Source: Owenia fusiformis (lineage: Eukaryota > Annelida > Polychaeta > Sabellida > Oweniidae). From it: a stretch of 64,000 bases of DNA. The stretch is from contig CAIIXF020000012.1 in NCBI GenBank assembly GCA_903813345.2, positions 23,510,184 through 23,574,183 of the forward strand, given 5' to 3'. This document shows, one piece after another, positions 1-14,000 of this stretch. Made by a program: the position numbers and the translations under genes. Each line of letters opens with the position of its first letter. Within the stretch, counting starts at the first letter, position 1. Under the pieces are notes generated by a model. It was not told the DNA's origin and made no database searches. It was given only the letters and a program-made list of their open reading frames with translations.

Positions 1-1943
1 TTTTCCCCTAAAATATACTTAGATACCAAAAGACCAGTCTTTTTCAAATAAATCCACACTATCAGATTCAAAATCCGTCCATGATTGGCTGCACAGGTCA
101 GATTTTACAGACGCATATGAAATCTGATTTGCGCCAACTTCTCAGTGGTTGGACATGTAGTAATCAATTCTTTTTTGGTGTGAACTCTGTGGACAGTTAT
201 ATCTTAATATGATCAATGATCCAGGTGTTTTTTCCTGGATAGTAATACAAGATTCCATTATCAGGTACCAGGTATTCAATTTTGTTACGTATGATGGCAA
301 CAGGATGGTGCAAAGACCTATGGCAGATCGTTTGGTAGAACTCTTTGGAAATCAGAGGATAGCATTGAATTACCCAATACAGGAGTTTAGCCTAGCTAAA
401 TAGTTGAAAATACTCTATATTAAAACAGCCAATAGATGTCTAGCCCATTTTCAGGAAAAGAATCTTAGGCCTAAAGCAGTTCCCCATTGAACCAACATGT
501 AAAACATCACATTTATACTATGATTTTAACATCATAATGCTACCATTTCTGTTTCCTCATTCATTCAGAAAATCAATAGATCTTTAGGTAAGATCTTATA
601 TATCATCATTGGTATGAAGTTTTTTAGTCTTTTAAAAGAACATAAATAATAGAAAATAAAGATGAATATTGGCTATTTTGTTTAAAATATTTGGCTTGAT
701 GTTGGTCAGCTTAAATCACCAAAATGACCTGGGGTCAATAAGTTTACATAGCCACCAGTAAGATACTGCTTGTTTTAAGTTCAGCTTGAATTGTGTACAA
801 TGTTTACTATTGTCCACATACTGATACAGGATAAAAGGTTAAGTTAACTAGATAGTTAGAGATCATTCAGATATTTGATGCAGGATTTGAGAGTTTACAT
901 TCAAACAAGTTTTATAACTAATCCCAAATAATTTATTCGCAGACTCAGAAACTGATCCAATGTGCCAACTTACACTTATATTTGACATCATTGAAAATGT
1001 TTCTAAAGTTTTTTCTCCAGACATTATTATTAACGAATACTACAAAATGTAATTATAGATGTTAGATATCTTGTACTTTCATAAGAAATACTAAGAAGAA
1101 AGTAGATTAACTAATTCACATGTAATGTATGGCCCTGTAGTGACCCTTGACCAATTAGTCAGTTTCCAGTTATATAACAGTTGGAAAAGATATTTCTTTG
1201 ATGTCTTTAAATAGATAACAATCTTATCATGACCTATGGCCCAAGAATCTTTTAAAATAAAAACAATTTTTTCAAAGAATCGAAGAAAAGGGTGAAAAAT
1301 CTAGAGAATCCCCATACCTTCTATGTTATCATTTCCTGAATTTTTATCATATGACTGCCATCTATATGGAATTAGCTTAGGCTAAAAGGGCTTATTGATT
1401 GGCCCCGTTGTCATGCCACTTTGCACCCTTGATATTTTGAAAGGCCTCTGAATGCGCTTTACAGCATCAAAAACTGACCTAAATGAACTTCTGCCAAAAT
1501 AATTGATGGAATCAGTGTGATATTACAATGCATGCGTGCATGGGCAAGGGTACCTCAGATTTGCTTTGGAGAACATGTTGAGGGGACCACATGTTTATGT
1601 GGATAGACCCAATGATCATATGTAAGACAAATAGGAAAATTACATAATGACTCAGTTAAATTTCAAGCTTCAACTCAGAAGAAAGTTAAATGTTAAAGAA
1701 ACTGTTCCTCTTTTGTCATTTGGTCCATCCAATTACTTAGAATTTGGCGCAAGTCAAATTTTACCATGGGACACTAAAAGCTGCCCTGTGCAGTCAATCA
1801 AGGACAGATTTTGAATCTGATGGTGTCAAATTATTCGAGAAAGATTTGTATTTTGATATCCAAAGTATATTTTAGGGAAAAGTCAAAATTATGAAAGATA
1901 TTGAACTTTTTGTAAGTGTAACATTTTTTTGAGACACACTGTA
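1..1943. mobile_element. DNA transposon with long terminal inverted repeats, left end outside window
   Basis: Bases about 1-150 are an imperfect reverse complement of about 1735-1883: the left edge reads TTTTCCCCTAAAATATACTT and the right arm carries the complement ending AAGTATATTTTAGGG. The right arm continues another 58 bases to GAGACACACTG followed by TA (1942-1943), so the missing left terminus should lie about 58 bases upstream. A TA target and a CAGTGTGTCTC end fit Tc1/mariner-like elements. The interior has only a 64-codon open frame at 209-403 with no recognisable domain, so this looks non-autonomous. It sits in the intron just before an exon of OLF copy A. Confidence 0.65.
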
Positions 1944-1971
1944 TAAGGCATTTGCCCTTTAAATCCTACAG

Positions 1972-2080
1972 GTGTCGATTCCCGAGGTAGAGGCCGTGCC
2001 TAACTATAACCGTGGTGGCGTCACTTACGTGGACATCAACGTAGATGAATATGGACTGTACATCGCCTATGTCCAGAAAG
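1972..2080 (+). CDS. Copy A exon 8 (OLF propeller segment)
   Basis: 109 bases after a CCTACAG acceptor, ending AAAG before GTAATA. It encodes SIPEVEAVPNYNRGG then VDINVDEYGLYIAYVQKG, the OLF strand block corresponding to the family's GG-x-D-x-D-x-x-VDE-x-GL signature. Entry phase 0, exit phase 1, same length as 37128-37236 and 54381-54489. Confidence 0.85.
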
Positions 2081-5000
2081 GTAATATTATATACTAATCA
2101 TCAGTTATCAATCGTGAGGTGTAGAGTCAGGGGTGATGTTCAAATTTCAATTTCATGTGAGAGAACTAAGTTGATTTTTATAGACTTAACGAAAGTTTAA
2201 CATATTAATCCATTTACATTTAAACTTATTTATATAACACCGATGAACATGTACTAGAACTTTTGACATTTTGACAACACCTTTAAAGGGTGACGCATAT
2301 CGTTTAGCAAATCGAACGCTCGTTTCTGGTGTTGCTCACCGTTTAGTATAAAAGGCCCGATCCCGGAATAATACTCACAGGGTTCACAGGCTCGAGGTCG
2401 TTGTGTCAACACCTCTAACTGTTATATAGCATAAGTATAGTATAGATCGTCAAACATTTATAAAAGGGTGATTTTTATTTTGAGAAATCAATTCCACATT
2501 TATGGGTGAAGTTTCAGGATCTTCTATTTGTGTATAATAAGGAAAAAAGGCATCTTTTCCCCATAACGTAATAGCACACAGCTTGGCATATGAAATATCC
2601 TACAAATGAAACAAAGCAGTTCCAATACAAGGATTTATATTGGCTGTTGTAGATGTATTCTTTGAACGCAACCACTCTTTGGATAATGTTTTCAAAATCA
2701 TTATAAACGGATTACTTTATCTCAAAGACAATTTCAATAAACTGGATTTTACAGAACTCCCCTTATTTCTTAAAAATGGACTGATCCAGTTGATTCACCT
2801 GGAGCCGCCATATTGTTTTTATACGGGAAGCTTATCGGAAGCTAAATTAAATAAAAAGTACAAAAAATGACTGCCATATTTTTTTGATAAAGACACATGT
2901 TTTTAAAATCTGTTTACCTTGTATATGAATTGTATATCTTGACAAATGAAACATGTCAAAGTTAACATCACACATAAACGCATTTTTCTAAACTATGAAT
3001 TGGAGGTGTATGAATCCCCAAAGCTAGCATGAAGAGTGCGAAGTGAGGCTAATTTTTGAAAGTTTCAAGGAGTAGCCTTGCAACATGGTGGACATGAAAT
3101 ATTTAGCATTTAGAATTTTAAGCTTAAATAGCATAGGGAGACTGTAAAACCTGTTTTTAGTTACATGTACATAAAGAGAATATATCAAGTTGAATTTTTC
3201 ACTCATGGCTACAATGCATATTTTATCTTTGAATTGATAACTTAAATAATGCATACATGTACATCAAAAGAGAAACAACCCATATATAGTTAAAACTTCA
3301 TTGTCTTGTAGTTTTGGAATGTGATCATCGTTCTTGAACGGTTTGAGAATGATTTATTTGTTAAAACTGCATTGTCTTGTTGTTTTGGATTGTGATCATT
3401 GTTCCTGAACGGTTTGAGAATGAGTTATTCGTTAATTAAAACTTCATTGTCTTGTTGTTTTGAAATGTGATCATTGTTCCTGAACGGTTTGAGAATGAGT
3501 TATATGTTAAAACTTCATTGTCTTGTTGTTTTGGAATGTGATCATTGTTCCTGAACGGTTTGAGAATGAGTTATTTGTAGATTATGACATTGAAAATGTA
3601 GTGTTGCTTCCTTGTGTCCAATTGTAGTTCTCAAAGTTCCCTTTTCTAGAGTGTATGTTTAATATTACCAAAAATATTTTGCAAGTTCCTCAGTACGATC
3701 TCATGTCTTCCAAATTTCTCTGCCATTTGTGTAATCGTTCATATTCAGACTGGACGTGGAAGGACATGTCAAACACATGCATAAATGCTGAAACCGTAAC
3801 ATCCACCACTACATCAACTTTGGAAGAATGTAAACAAAAATGTGTGAATGAGGGAGGGTTTAGGTGTATGTCCATTGACTGGAATTATGGATACCATTAC
3901 TGTAACCTCAAACTACTTGATTCTGGGGATGTGCCTCTTACTTCGCCATGTACCCGCTATGGACATTATTGGTATCACTCTGAACGAAAATTTGCAGATC
4001 CGCAAAGCAAGTATATGTCTTATTAGACTGTATCATGGATAACTTACAGCTGTTCTTTTCATATTGGCATTCATTTCAAAGTTTTGTTGAGGTAGTCAAG
4101 GCACTTACTGTGAGCTAAGTTGGTATTTACATTATCCTGATATTGGTTCATTAAGCAGGTGCTGGTGTTTTTTCTGTGTTCAAAAGTTCCTTTTTGCAAT
4201 ATGTGGTTAGTGTTATTAAGTTTTTCCCTTCCACCATATTGTGTTTACATACATGTTTTATAAATTTCTTAGTATGATCCCATGTCTTCCAAGGTTGTTT
4301 CCCATGTGTGTTATTGTTAATATTCAGACTGGACATGGAAGGACATGCCAAACACTTGTATAAATGCTGAAATCTTAATATCTACCAAAGTTGCTTCTTT
4401 GGAAGACTGTAAACAGAAATGTGTGAATGAGGGCGGGTTAAGATATATGTCCCTTGACTGGATTTACTTTTAAAAGTTGTGTTATCTTAAACTACTGGGG
4501 ATATGTCATCTCAGTTGGACGTATTGGCACCACTCTGAACGAATATTTGCAGATCCGCAAAGCAAGTATTATTAAATCTTGTGATGGATAGCGTGTATGT
4601 TGCTCTTTTCATTATGGCATGTCGTTCCCAAGTTTTATTTTTATAGTGAGTTTGTAGATACACGAAGCTAACTGATATTGGTTCATAAAGCATATGTTAA
4701 TGTGTTTTTTCTATGTCTGAACTTGTCCTGTATTATATTCTTTTCTCATTCCTAAGGGATGTTGTCCAATTATCAACAGCTGTGGAATAATGGAGTTAGT
4801 TTAGGGGGAGGGTGTAAACGATGGTTTTGTTAGCAAATAGTGTTGAATTTTTAACATTCAAGAGAAAGCCAATTGCCAATTTGAAATCAACATTTTAAAA
4901 TTTTATTAGATGAGAGAGGGTCAAACCATAATGAAAAATAACTTCATTAACTGCATTAACTGCATTAATGGTTGAGAAATAGGGATCGAAACCAGCCATA

Positions 5001-8000
5001 GTTTTCTCCTGATACCATTGTGAATTGTTGTGTTTTATGGATTATGATGACGGCTTTGCGAACGGATGTTAGCCCTTGGAATTGCTTATGGACTTCGAGA
5101 CTGGATTTTATCTATCCCACAACATTTGAGACCGAATACTCTATCTTTTATGAGTACTAGTATCTACAACTATTTTTGATGTTATGAGTATTGGCTTTCA
5201 ATTTTTTCAATTTTTCTTCAACATGTATTGTAATGACTTCAGTATGAATGAAATGTCCGTTTGTGTTCTGGTCCTGGATTGTGATATTGGTTCTCGATTG
5301 GAGGGGGGAGGGGGATGTTAGACATTGTTTCTTTTCACTTTAGATTATGGTTTTGGGATATATAGGGTCTACTTTTCTTATGACAGATTTACACTTACAG
5401 TTTGCTTTTCTTGTTGGGTTTCTTTAAAGTTTTTAGTCACCCTTCCCTTTGGCATTTGTGCTTATATATTCTTTTTTCAACTACTGTTGATAATTTGAGA
5501 CCATCCTTAAGTATAGGGTTATTGTAGGATCAAGTACTTCACATGATTTCCATTGTCTGCTTATGGTTTCCATTTCCTCAGAATGATCGGGTTTAGCTTA
5601 TAGGCAGGTTTTGGCTACCATTTTAATACAATCTTCTAAGATTGGTAGTCACACCTTTCCCATTTCTCTGATTGCTAAGAGAATGGGTCTTGCCTCCAAA
5701 AGCTGCTTTCTGAATGTGGTAAGGTCATTGGAGTAGAACCTTTGATTTAATGTCTTCAGGTGTGAGAGGATACGATATGATATATATATTTGTAACACTC
5801 TATATTTTGGTCTTCAGATGGGACCTACAGTTCAATAATTTAGGTTCTTATATGTATTTCCAAATTAAATGCCAGTTTCCTCGGCCCAGTTTCCATTTAA
5901 TGCTTCATTAGAAACTCTTCTGTGAAATGATGGTAATATTTCATAAATGTATTTAATATTAAACTGTATTCCTAACGTAAACTATCAAAGTATGGCATCA
6001 AATTTATACATTCATAAAATCTAGACTAGGTTAACTATAAGGTAGGATAAATGCTTTTTTGTATGCCAGAAATATATTTGTCTTAAGGATTTGAATACAC
6101 CATACTGAAAAGAAAATTTATGATCTTTCCCATAAATTCATACTTCATTTGATGAACCAAAGAAAGAGCATGGTATATTGGCTAGACTTGTCATATCATA
6201 CAATGTGTAAAGAAACTTTCAATATAATAAGGTTTGCAGATAACGATTATAATATGAACAATGTGTTACGTGTAAAACAAATATTTGATGAAAGTACAAC
6301 CGAAATTCAGTTAAAAACAGCAGAAGTTATTCTGGCTATGCAAATCTAAAGAAACTCGTTGTTGGTATGACAACTCTATTTTGGTCCTGAGCTATCGGCC
6401 TTGGGGAAGATGTTTTAAAATATGTGTTTTCATTCATTAATTCAATTTGTAACTTTATTAGACTCCAGATTTCATCTGGAGTCTATTGCTTTTGCCAGTT
6501 TTCTTATTATTAGACTCCAGATGAAAATCTGGAGTCTATTGCTTTTGCCAGTTTTCTTATTATTATTAGACTCCAGATTGAAAATCTGGAGTCTATTGCT
6601 TTTGCCAGTTTTCTTATTATTCTTTCTTTCTTTCTTTCCGAACACTTTTTCTCAGCAACTAGAAGAACTTACTTTAACCTACTTACATGGCTATTATAGC
6701 CCATCAACCTAGTTTCTGGGAAATTAGGTCAATTTTTATCTAGGTCAAAGGTCAAGAACTAGGTCAAATTTAGTTCAAATCAACATTCTGTCCATTATCT
6801 TCGTTGTTGTTTGACGTAACTCATTCATCTTTTTTTTAACATGTAGCTAAGAAAAAAACAAATCGAGAGTGTGCCATCCGTTTTTTGATTACTCTTACCG
6901 ATTTTGAGATGTGGCGTCCAGAAAGTAGGTCAAACTAAAAAAATTCTCCAAATTTAACATACGAGCTATGAAATAAGGGTAGAATTTTCTCAGGAATCCA
7001 AATCTGCAAACCAAATTCCGATCCGACTTCCCGTTCGGAAGTTATGGCGTTTTGAAAGCTCAAAATCGCTAAATTTGGTGCCCCATGTTAAGTCAATGGG
7101 GAAAAATACTTTTTTGAAGTGTAAAATACGAGATATAGACTGAGTGCAGCTTAAGATAATGAATTCCTATAAAAGAAGGGGACCTCAAAAGCTACTTAGT
7201 TTCAATATTTGGACACCAAAATGCCTAGGTCAAAATCTAGGTCAAATTCATAGTTTTTCCTTATTTTTGCGATTCTGACACTACACTTTGATGATTTGCT
7301 TCAAAATTTTGTATACAGGTAGAAAAGAGTGTGCTTATAGTGCTAGCCTTTTGCCGTCAGAAAGTATTCTGACCCACTTTTGAGATATGGCGTCCTAAAA
7401 GTGGGTCAAAATAAAAAATCTCCAAATTTAATGTATGAGTTATGGAATAAGGGTAGAATTTTCCCAGGAATCTAAATCTGCAAACCAAATTTCGATTTGA
7501 TTCCTGGTTCGGAAGTTATGATGTTTCGAATTTTAAAAAAGTCAATATGATGATATCCCTCTGTTAAATCTATGGAGCTCAAGAAAATTATGAATTGTAA
7601 ATATACGGGATAAAGACTGGATAAAAGTAAAATAAATGAAAGTCTACAATAGACGAGGCCCTCCGAAGCTCCTTTAATATAAAATTTGGACACTGAAAAG
7701 CCAAGGTAAAGAACTGGGTCAAATCTTACATTTCTAACATTCTGTCAATTATCTTGGTCACTATTTGTCATTATTCCCTTATCTTTTTTTCATCACGTAG
7801 CTTAAAAACAGCCCTTTCATTAATGTCACTGTCTTATTTTGATTACTCTTACCGATTTTGAGATATGGCGTCCAGAAAGTAGGTCATCACAAAAAGTTCT
7901 CAGAATTCAATGTATGAGTTATGACACAAGCGTAGAATTTTTTCAGGATTTGGAATCTGCAAACCAAATTTCAATCCTACTACCGGTTCGGAAGTTATGG

Positions 8001-11000
8001 CGTTTTGAAAGCTCAAAAATCGCTAAATTTGCTGCCCCATGTTATGTCAATGATAAAAAAAGATTTTTTGATGTGTAAAATACCAGATATAGACTGAGTA
8101 CAGCTTAACATTCTGAAAGCCTATAAAAGAAGGGGACCTCGAAGGCTATCTAGCTTTAAAATTTGGACACCAAAATGCCTAGGTCAAAATCTAGGTCAAA
8201 TTCATAGTTTTTCATTATTTTTGCGATTCTGACATTACACTTTAATGATTTGCTTCGAAATTTTGTATACAGGTAGCAAAGAATGTGCTAATAGTGATAG
8301 CTTTTTGCCGTCAGAAAGTATTTTGAGATATGGTGTTCGTAAAGTAGGTCAAAATAAAAAGTTCTCATAATTTAACTTATGAGCTATGAATTAAGGGTAG
8401 GATTTACTCAGGAATCTGAATCTGCAAACCAAATTTCAATCCGACTTTCGGTCAAAAATTCCTAATTACCTACCTACCTACATACCTACTCGGCTACCTA
8501 CTTAGCTACCTATTTCTCAGCTACCTACTCAGCTACTTACTCAGCTACCTACTCAGCTGCTTACTCAGCTTCCTTCTCAGCTACCTACTCAGCTACTTAC
8601 TCAATTACTTAATCATCTACTTACTCAGCATGCTACCCAGTTACTTACTCAGCTACCTACTCAAGTAAATCAATCTGGAGTCTTAAATTGAACTTTGTTC
8701 AATTTACCAATCTAGTTATTAGACTCCAGATGTCAATCTGGAGTCTATTGTTTTTGTCAGTATTCTTATTATTATTATTCTGTAACCGTTTTTTCAATAA
8801 CTATAAGGTATCCAGTAAAGACCATTATACAGTTCATTTAGGTTCAGTATCTATTTGGTGGGAAATTGGGTCAATTTTTTATCTAGGTCAAAGGTCAAGA
8901 ACTAGGTCAAATCCAGTACTTTGTCACTTTTTTCGATTTTCTCGGTCGTCCTTCAATATTTTTGATTCGTTTTTTTTTCATTGTGTTCCTCATAAAAAAG
9001 TAGAAAAGCTAGGGTCGATTTAGTTTTTTGATATCTCAAGCCGATTTCGAGATATCAGTGTCCGAAAACGAGGTCCAAAAACCAAGTTCTCCGAATCCAA
9101 TGTCCAGGATATTAGTCTTATAGGAAATTTTCTCAGGATTCCGAATCTGAAACCCAAATTTGAATCTGACTTCCGGTTCGGAAGTTATGGCGTCTTGAAA
9201 GCTCAAAAATTGCTAAATTTGGTGCCCATGTTAAGTCAATGGGATAAATGATTTTTTTGAAGTGAAAAATACGAAATATAGACTGAGTTCAGCTTAATTT
9301 AATAAAAGCTTTTAAAAGAAGGGGGCCTAAAAAGCCATCTAGCTTCAAAATTTGGACACCAAAATGCCTAGGTCAAAATCTAGGTCAAATTCAAAGGTTT
9401 TCCTTATTTTTGCGATTCTGACACTACACGTCAATAATATTCTTTGAAATTGTGTATACATGTAGCTAAGAGTGTGTTAATAGTGTTAGCCTTTTGCCGT
9501 CAGAAAGTATTTTGACCCACTTTTGAGATATGGTGTCCGAAATGTAGGTCAAAATAAAAAGTTCTCCAAATTTGACGTTTGAGTTATGAATTAAGTGACA
9601 AATTTTCTCAGGAATCCGAATCTGCAAACCAAATTTCAATCCAACTTCCGGTTCCGAAGTTATGGCGTGTCCGAAAAGTAGGTCAAAATAAAAATTCGCC
9701 AGATTTAACGTATGAGTTATGAATTAGGGGTAGAATTTTCTCAGGAATCCGAATCTGCAAACCAAATTTCAATCCGACTTTCGGTTCGGAAGTTATGGCG
9801 TTTTGAAATTTCGGAAAATCTATCTGATGGTATCCTGATAGAGAGTCAAAAGTAGAGAAGAAAATATTGAAAAATTCATCCATCCTTCCTATCTGATCAT
9901 ATCCTATCCTATCCTTCCTATCTATCCTTCCTTCGTATCCTTTCCTTCCTATCCTTCCTATCCTCTCCTATCATATCCTTTCTTCCTATTCTGTTCTATC
10001 CTTCTTTCTTATTCTATCCTATCGTTCCTTCCCATTCTATCCTATCCTACCTTCCTATTTTATCCATCCATCTTATTCTGGATGACTCAGCTTATTCTGG
10101 ATGACTCGGCTTATTTTAGATGACTGGGCTTAAAAAAATCTAGATCTGGAGTCTGAAATTGAACTTCGTTCAATTTCCAAAGTCTAGTTATTTTTCTTTC
10201 TTTCTTTCTTTCCGAACACTTTTTCTCAGCAACTAGAAGAACTTACTTTAACCCACTTACATGGCTAAATTAGCCCATCAACCTAGTTTCTGGGAAATTA
10301 GGTCAAATTTGTATCTAGGTCAAAGGTCAAGAACTAGGTCAAATTTAGGTCAAATCATTATTATGTCAATTATCTTCATTGTTGATTGTCCTTACTCCTT
10401 CATCTTTTTTTCATCATGTAGCTTAGAAAAAAACAAATCGAGAGTGTGCCATCCGTTTTTTAATTACTCTTAGCGATTTTGAGATATGGCGTCCGGAAAG
10501 TAGGTCAAACTAAAAAAGTTCTCCAAATTTAACATATGAGCTATGGAATAAGGGTAGAATTTTCTCAGGAATCCGAATCTGCAAACCAAATTTCGATCCG
10601 ACTTCCCGTTTGGAAGTTATGGCGTTTTTAAATTTCGAGAAAAATCGATCTGATGGTATCCTGATAGAAAGTCAAGGAAAAAATATTTTTTTGAAGTGTA
10701 AAATACGAGATATAGACTGAGTACAGCTTAAGATAATGAATTCCTTTAAAAGAAGTGGACCTCAAAAGCTACCTAGTTTCAATATTTGGACACCAAAATT
10801 CCTAGGTCAAAATCTAGGTCAAATTTATAGTTTTTCCTTATTTTTGCGATTCTGGCACTACACTTTTATGATTTGCTTCAAAATTTTGTATACAGGTAGC
10901 AAAGAGTGTGCTAATAGTGTTAGCCTTTTGCCGTCAGAGAGTATTTTGACCCATTTTTGAGATATGGTGTCCGAAAAGTAGGTCAAAATAAAAAATCCTC

Positions 11001-14000
11001 CAAATTTAACATATGAGTTATGAATTAAGGGTAGAATTTTCCCAGGAATCCGAATCTGCAAACCAAATTTCGATCTGTCTTCCGGTTCCAAAGTTATGGC
11101 GTGTCCGAAAAGTAGGTCAAAATAAAAATTCGCCAAATTTAACGTATGAGTTATGAATTAGGGGTAGAATTTTGTCAGGAATCCGAATCTTTAGATCAAA
11201 TTTCCATCAGACTTCCGGTTCGGAAGTTATGGCGTTTTGAAATTTCGAAAAATCGATCTGATGGTATCCTCAAAGAAAGTCAAGGAAAAAATATTTTTTT
11301 GAAGTGTAAAATACGAGATATAGATTGAGTACAGCTTAGGATAATGAGTTCCTATAAAAGAAGGGGACCTCAAAAGCTACCTAGTTTCAATATTTGGACA
11401 CCAAAATGCCTAGGTCAAAATCTAGGTCAAATTCATAATTTTTCCTTATTTTTGCGATTCTGGAACTACACTTTTAGGATTTGCTTCAAAATTTTGTATA
11501 CAGGTAGCAAAGAGTGTGCTAATAGTGAGAGCCTTTTGCCGTCAGAAAGTATTTTGACCCACTTTTGAGATATGGTGTCCGTAAAGTAGGTCAAAATAAA
11601 AAGTTCTCATAATTTAACTTATGAGTTATGAATTAAGGGTAGAATTTTCTCAGGAATCCAAATCTGCAAACCAAATTTCAATCTGACTTCCGGTCAAAAA
11701 TTCCTAATTACCTACCTACCTACTTACCTACTCGGCTACCTACTTAGCTACCTACTCAGCTACTTACTCAGCTACCTACTCAGCTACTTACTCAGCAACC
11801 TGCTCAGCTGCTTACTCAGCTACCTACTCAGCTACTTACTCAATTACTTAATCATCTACTTACTCAGCTTCCTACTCAGTTACTTACTCAGCTCTTTACT
11901 CAAGTAAATCAATCTGGAGTCTTAAATTGAACTTTGTTCAATTTACCAATCTAGTTATTATTATTTTTCTTTCCGAACCAGTTTTCTCAGCAACTAGAAG
12001 GACTTACTTAAATCTGCTAACACAGTCAACTGGGTAATGAGACCTAGTTTCTGGGAAATTAGGTCAAATGTTTATCTAGGTCAAACGTCAAAATCTAGGT
12101 CAAATCGTTAGTTTTCACTATTTTACAAGTTTTCTCAGTCGTCCTTCGGTATTTTGGCTCCGGGTTTTTTTCATCTTGTAGCTTAGATAAAAAGCTAATT
12201 CCGAAAGGCAAACCGTTTTTTGATTACTCTTACCGATTTTGAGAAATGACGTCCGAAAAGTAGGTCAGAACATAAAAATTCCTCCAAATTCAACGTGTGA
12301 ATTATCAAATAGGTGTAGAATGATCTCAGGAATCCAAATCTGCAAACAAAATTTCAATCCGACTCCCGGTTCGGAAGTTACAGCGTTTTGAAATCTCAAA
12401 ATCGCTAAATTTGGCGCCCCATGTTAAGTCAATGGGGAAAAAGACTTCTTCGAAGTGTTAAATACGAGATATAGACTGAGTACAGCTTAACATAATGAAA
12501 GCCTATTAAAGAAGAGGACCTCAAAGGCTATCTAGCTTTAAAATTTGGACAGCAAAATGCCTAGGTCAAAATCTAGGTCAAATTTATAGTATTTTCTTAT
12601 TTTTGCGATTCTGACACTACACTTTAATAATTTGCTTCAAAATTTTGCACACAGGTAGCAGAGAGTGTGCTAATAGTGTTAGCCTTTTGCCGTCAAAAAG
12701 TATTTTGACCCACTTTTGAGATATGGTGTCCGAAAAGTAGGTCAAAATAAAATGTTCTCAAAATTTAATATATGAGCTATGAATTAAGGATAGAATTTTC
12801 CCAGGAATCCGAATCTGCAAACTAAATTTCAATCCGACTTTCGGTTCGGAAGTTATGGCGTTTTAAAAGCTCAAAAATCGCTAAATTTGGTGCCCCATGT
12901 TATGTCAATGAGAAAAAAGATTTTTTTGAAGTGTAAAATACCAGATATAAACTGAGTACAGCTTAACATTCTGAAAGCCTATAAAAGAAGGGGACCTCGA
13001 AGGCTATCTAGCTTTAAAATTTGGACACCAAAATGCCTAGGTCAAAATCTAGGTCAAATTCATAGTTTTCCTTATTTTTGCGATTCTGGCACTACACTTT
13101 TAGGATTTGCTTCAAAATTTTGTATACAGGTAGGAAAGAGTGTGCTAATAGTGAGAGCCTTTTGCCGTCAGAAAGTATTTTGACCCACTTTTGAGATATG
13201 GTGTCCGTAAAGTAGGTCAAAATAAAAATTTCTCATAATTTAACTTATGAGTTATGAATTAAGGGTAGAATTTTCTCAGGAATCCGAATCTGCAAACCAA
13301 ATTTCAATTCGACTTTTCGTTGGGAAGTCATGGCGTTCTGAAAGCTCAAAAATCGCTAATTTTGGTGCCCCATGTAATGTCAATGAGAAAAAAGATTTTT
13401 TTGAAGTGTAAAATACCAGATAAAGACTGAGTACAGCTTAAGATTCTGAAAGTCTATAAAAGAAGGGGACCTCGAAGGCTATCTAGCTTTAAAATTTGGA
13501 CACCAAAATCCCTAGGTCAAAATCTAGGTCAAATACATAGTTTTTCCTTATTTTTGCGATTCTGGCACTACACTTTTAGGATTTGCTTCAAAATTTTGTA
13601 TACAGGTAGCAAAGAGTGGGCTAATAGTGTTAGCCTTTTGCCGTCAGAGAGTATTTTGACCCACTTTTGAGATATGGTGTCCGAAAAGTAGGTCAAAATA
13701 AAAAATTCTCCAAATTTTACATATGAGTTATGAATTAAGAGTAGAATTTTCTCAGGAATCCGAATCTGCAAACCAAATTTCGATCCGACTTCCGGTTCCA
13801 AAGTTATGGCATGTCCGAAAAGTAGGTCAAAATAAAAATTCGCCAAATTTAACGTATGAGTTATGAATGAGGGGTAGAATTTTGTCAGGAATCCGAATCT
13901 TTAAATCAAATTTCGATCCGACTTCCGGTTTGAAAGTTATGGCGTTTTGAAATTTCGAGAAAAATCGATCTGATGTTATCCTGATAGAAAGCCAAAGAAA

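Noticed and set aside
209-403. 64-codon frame in the left-edge transposon as a gene
   Set aside because: No recognised domain, short, and within a non-autonomous element; left as interior sequence.
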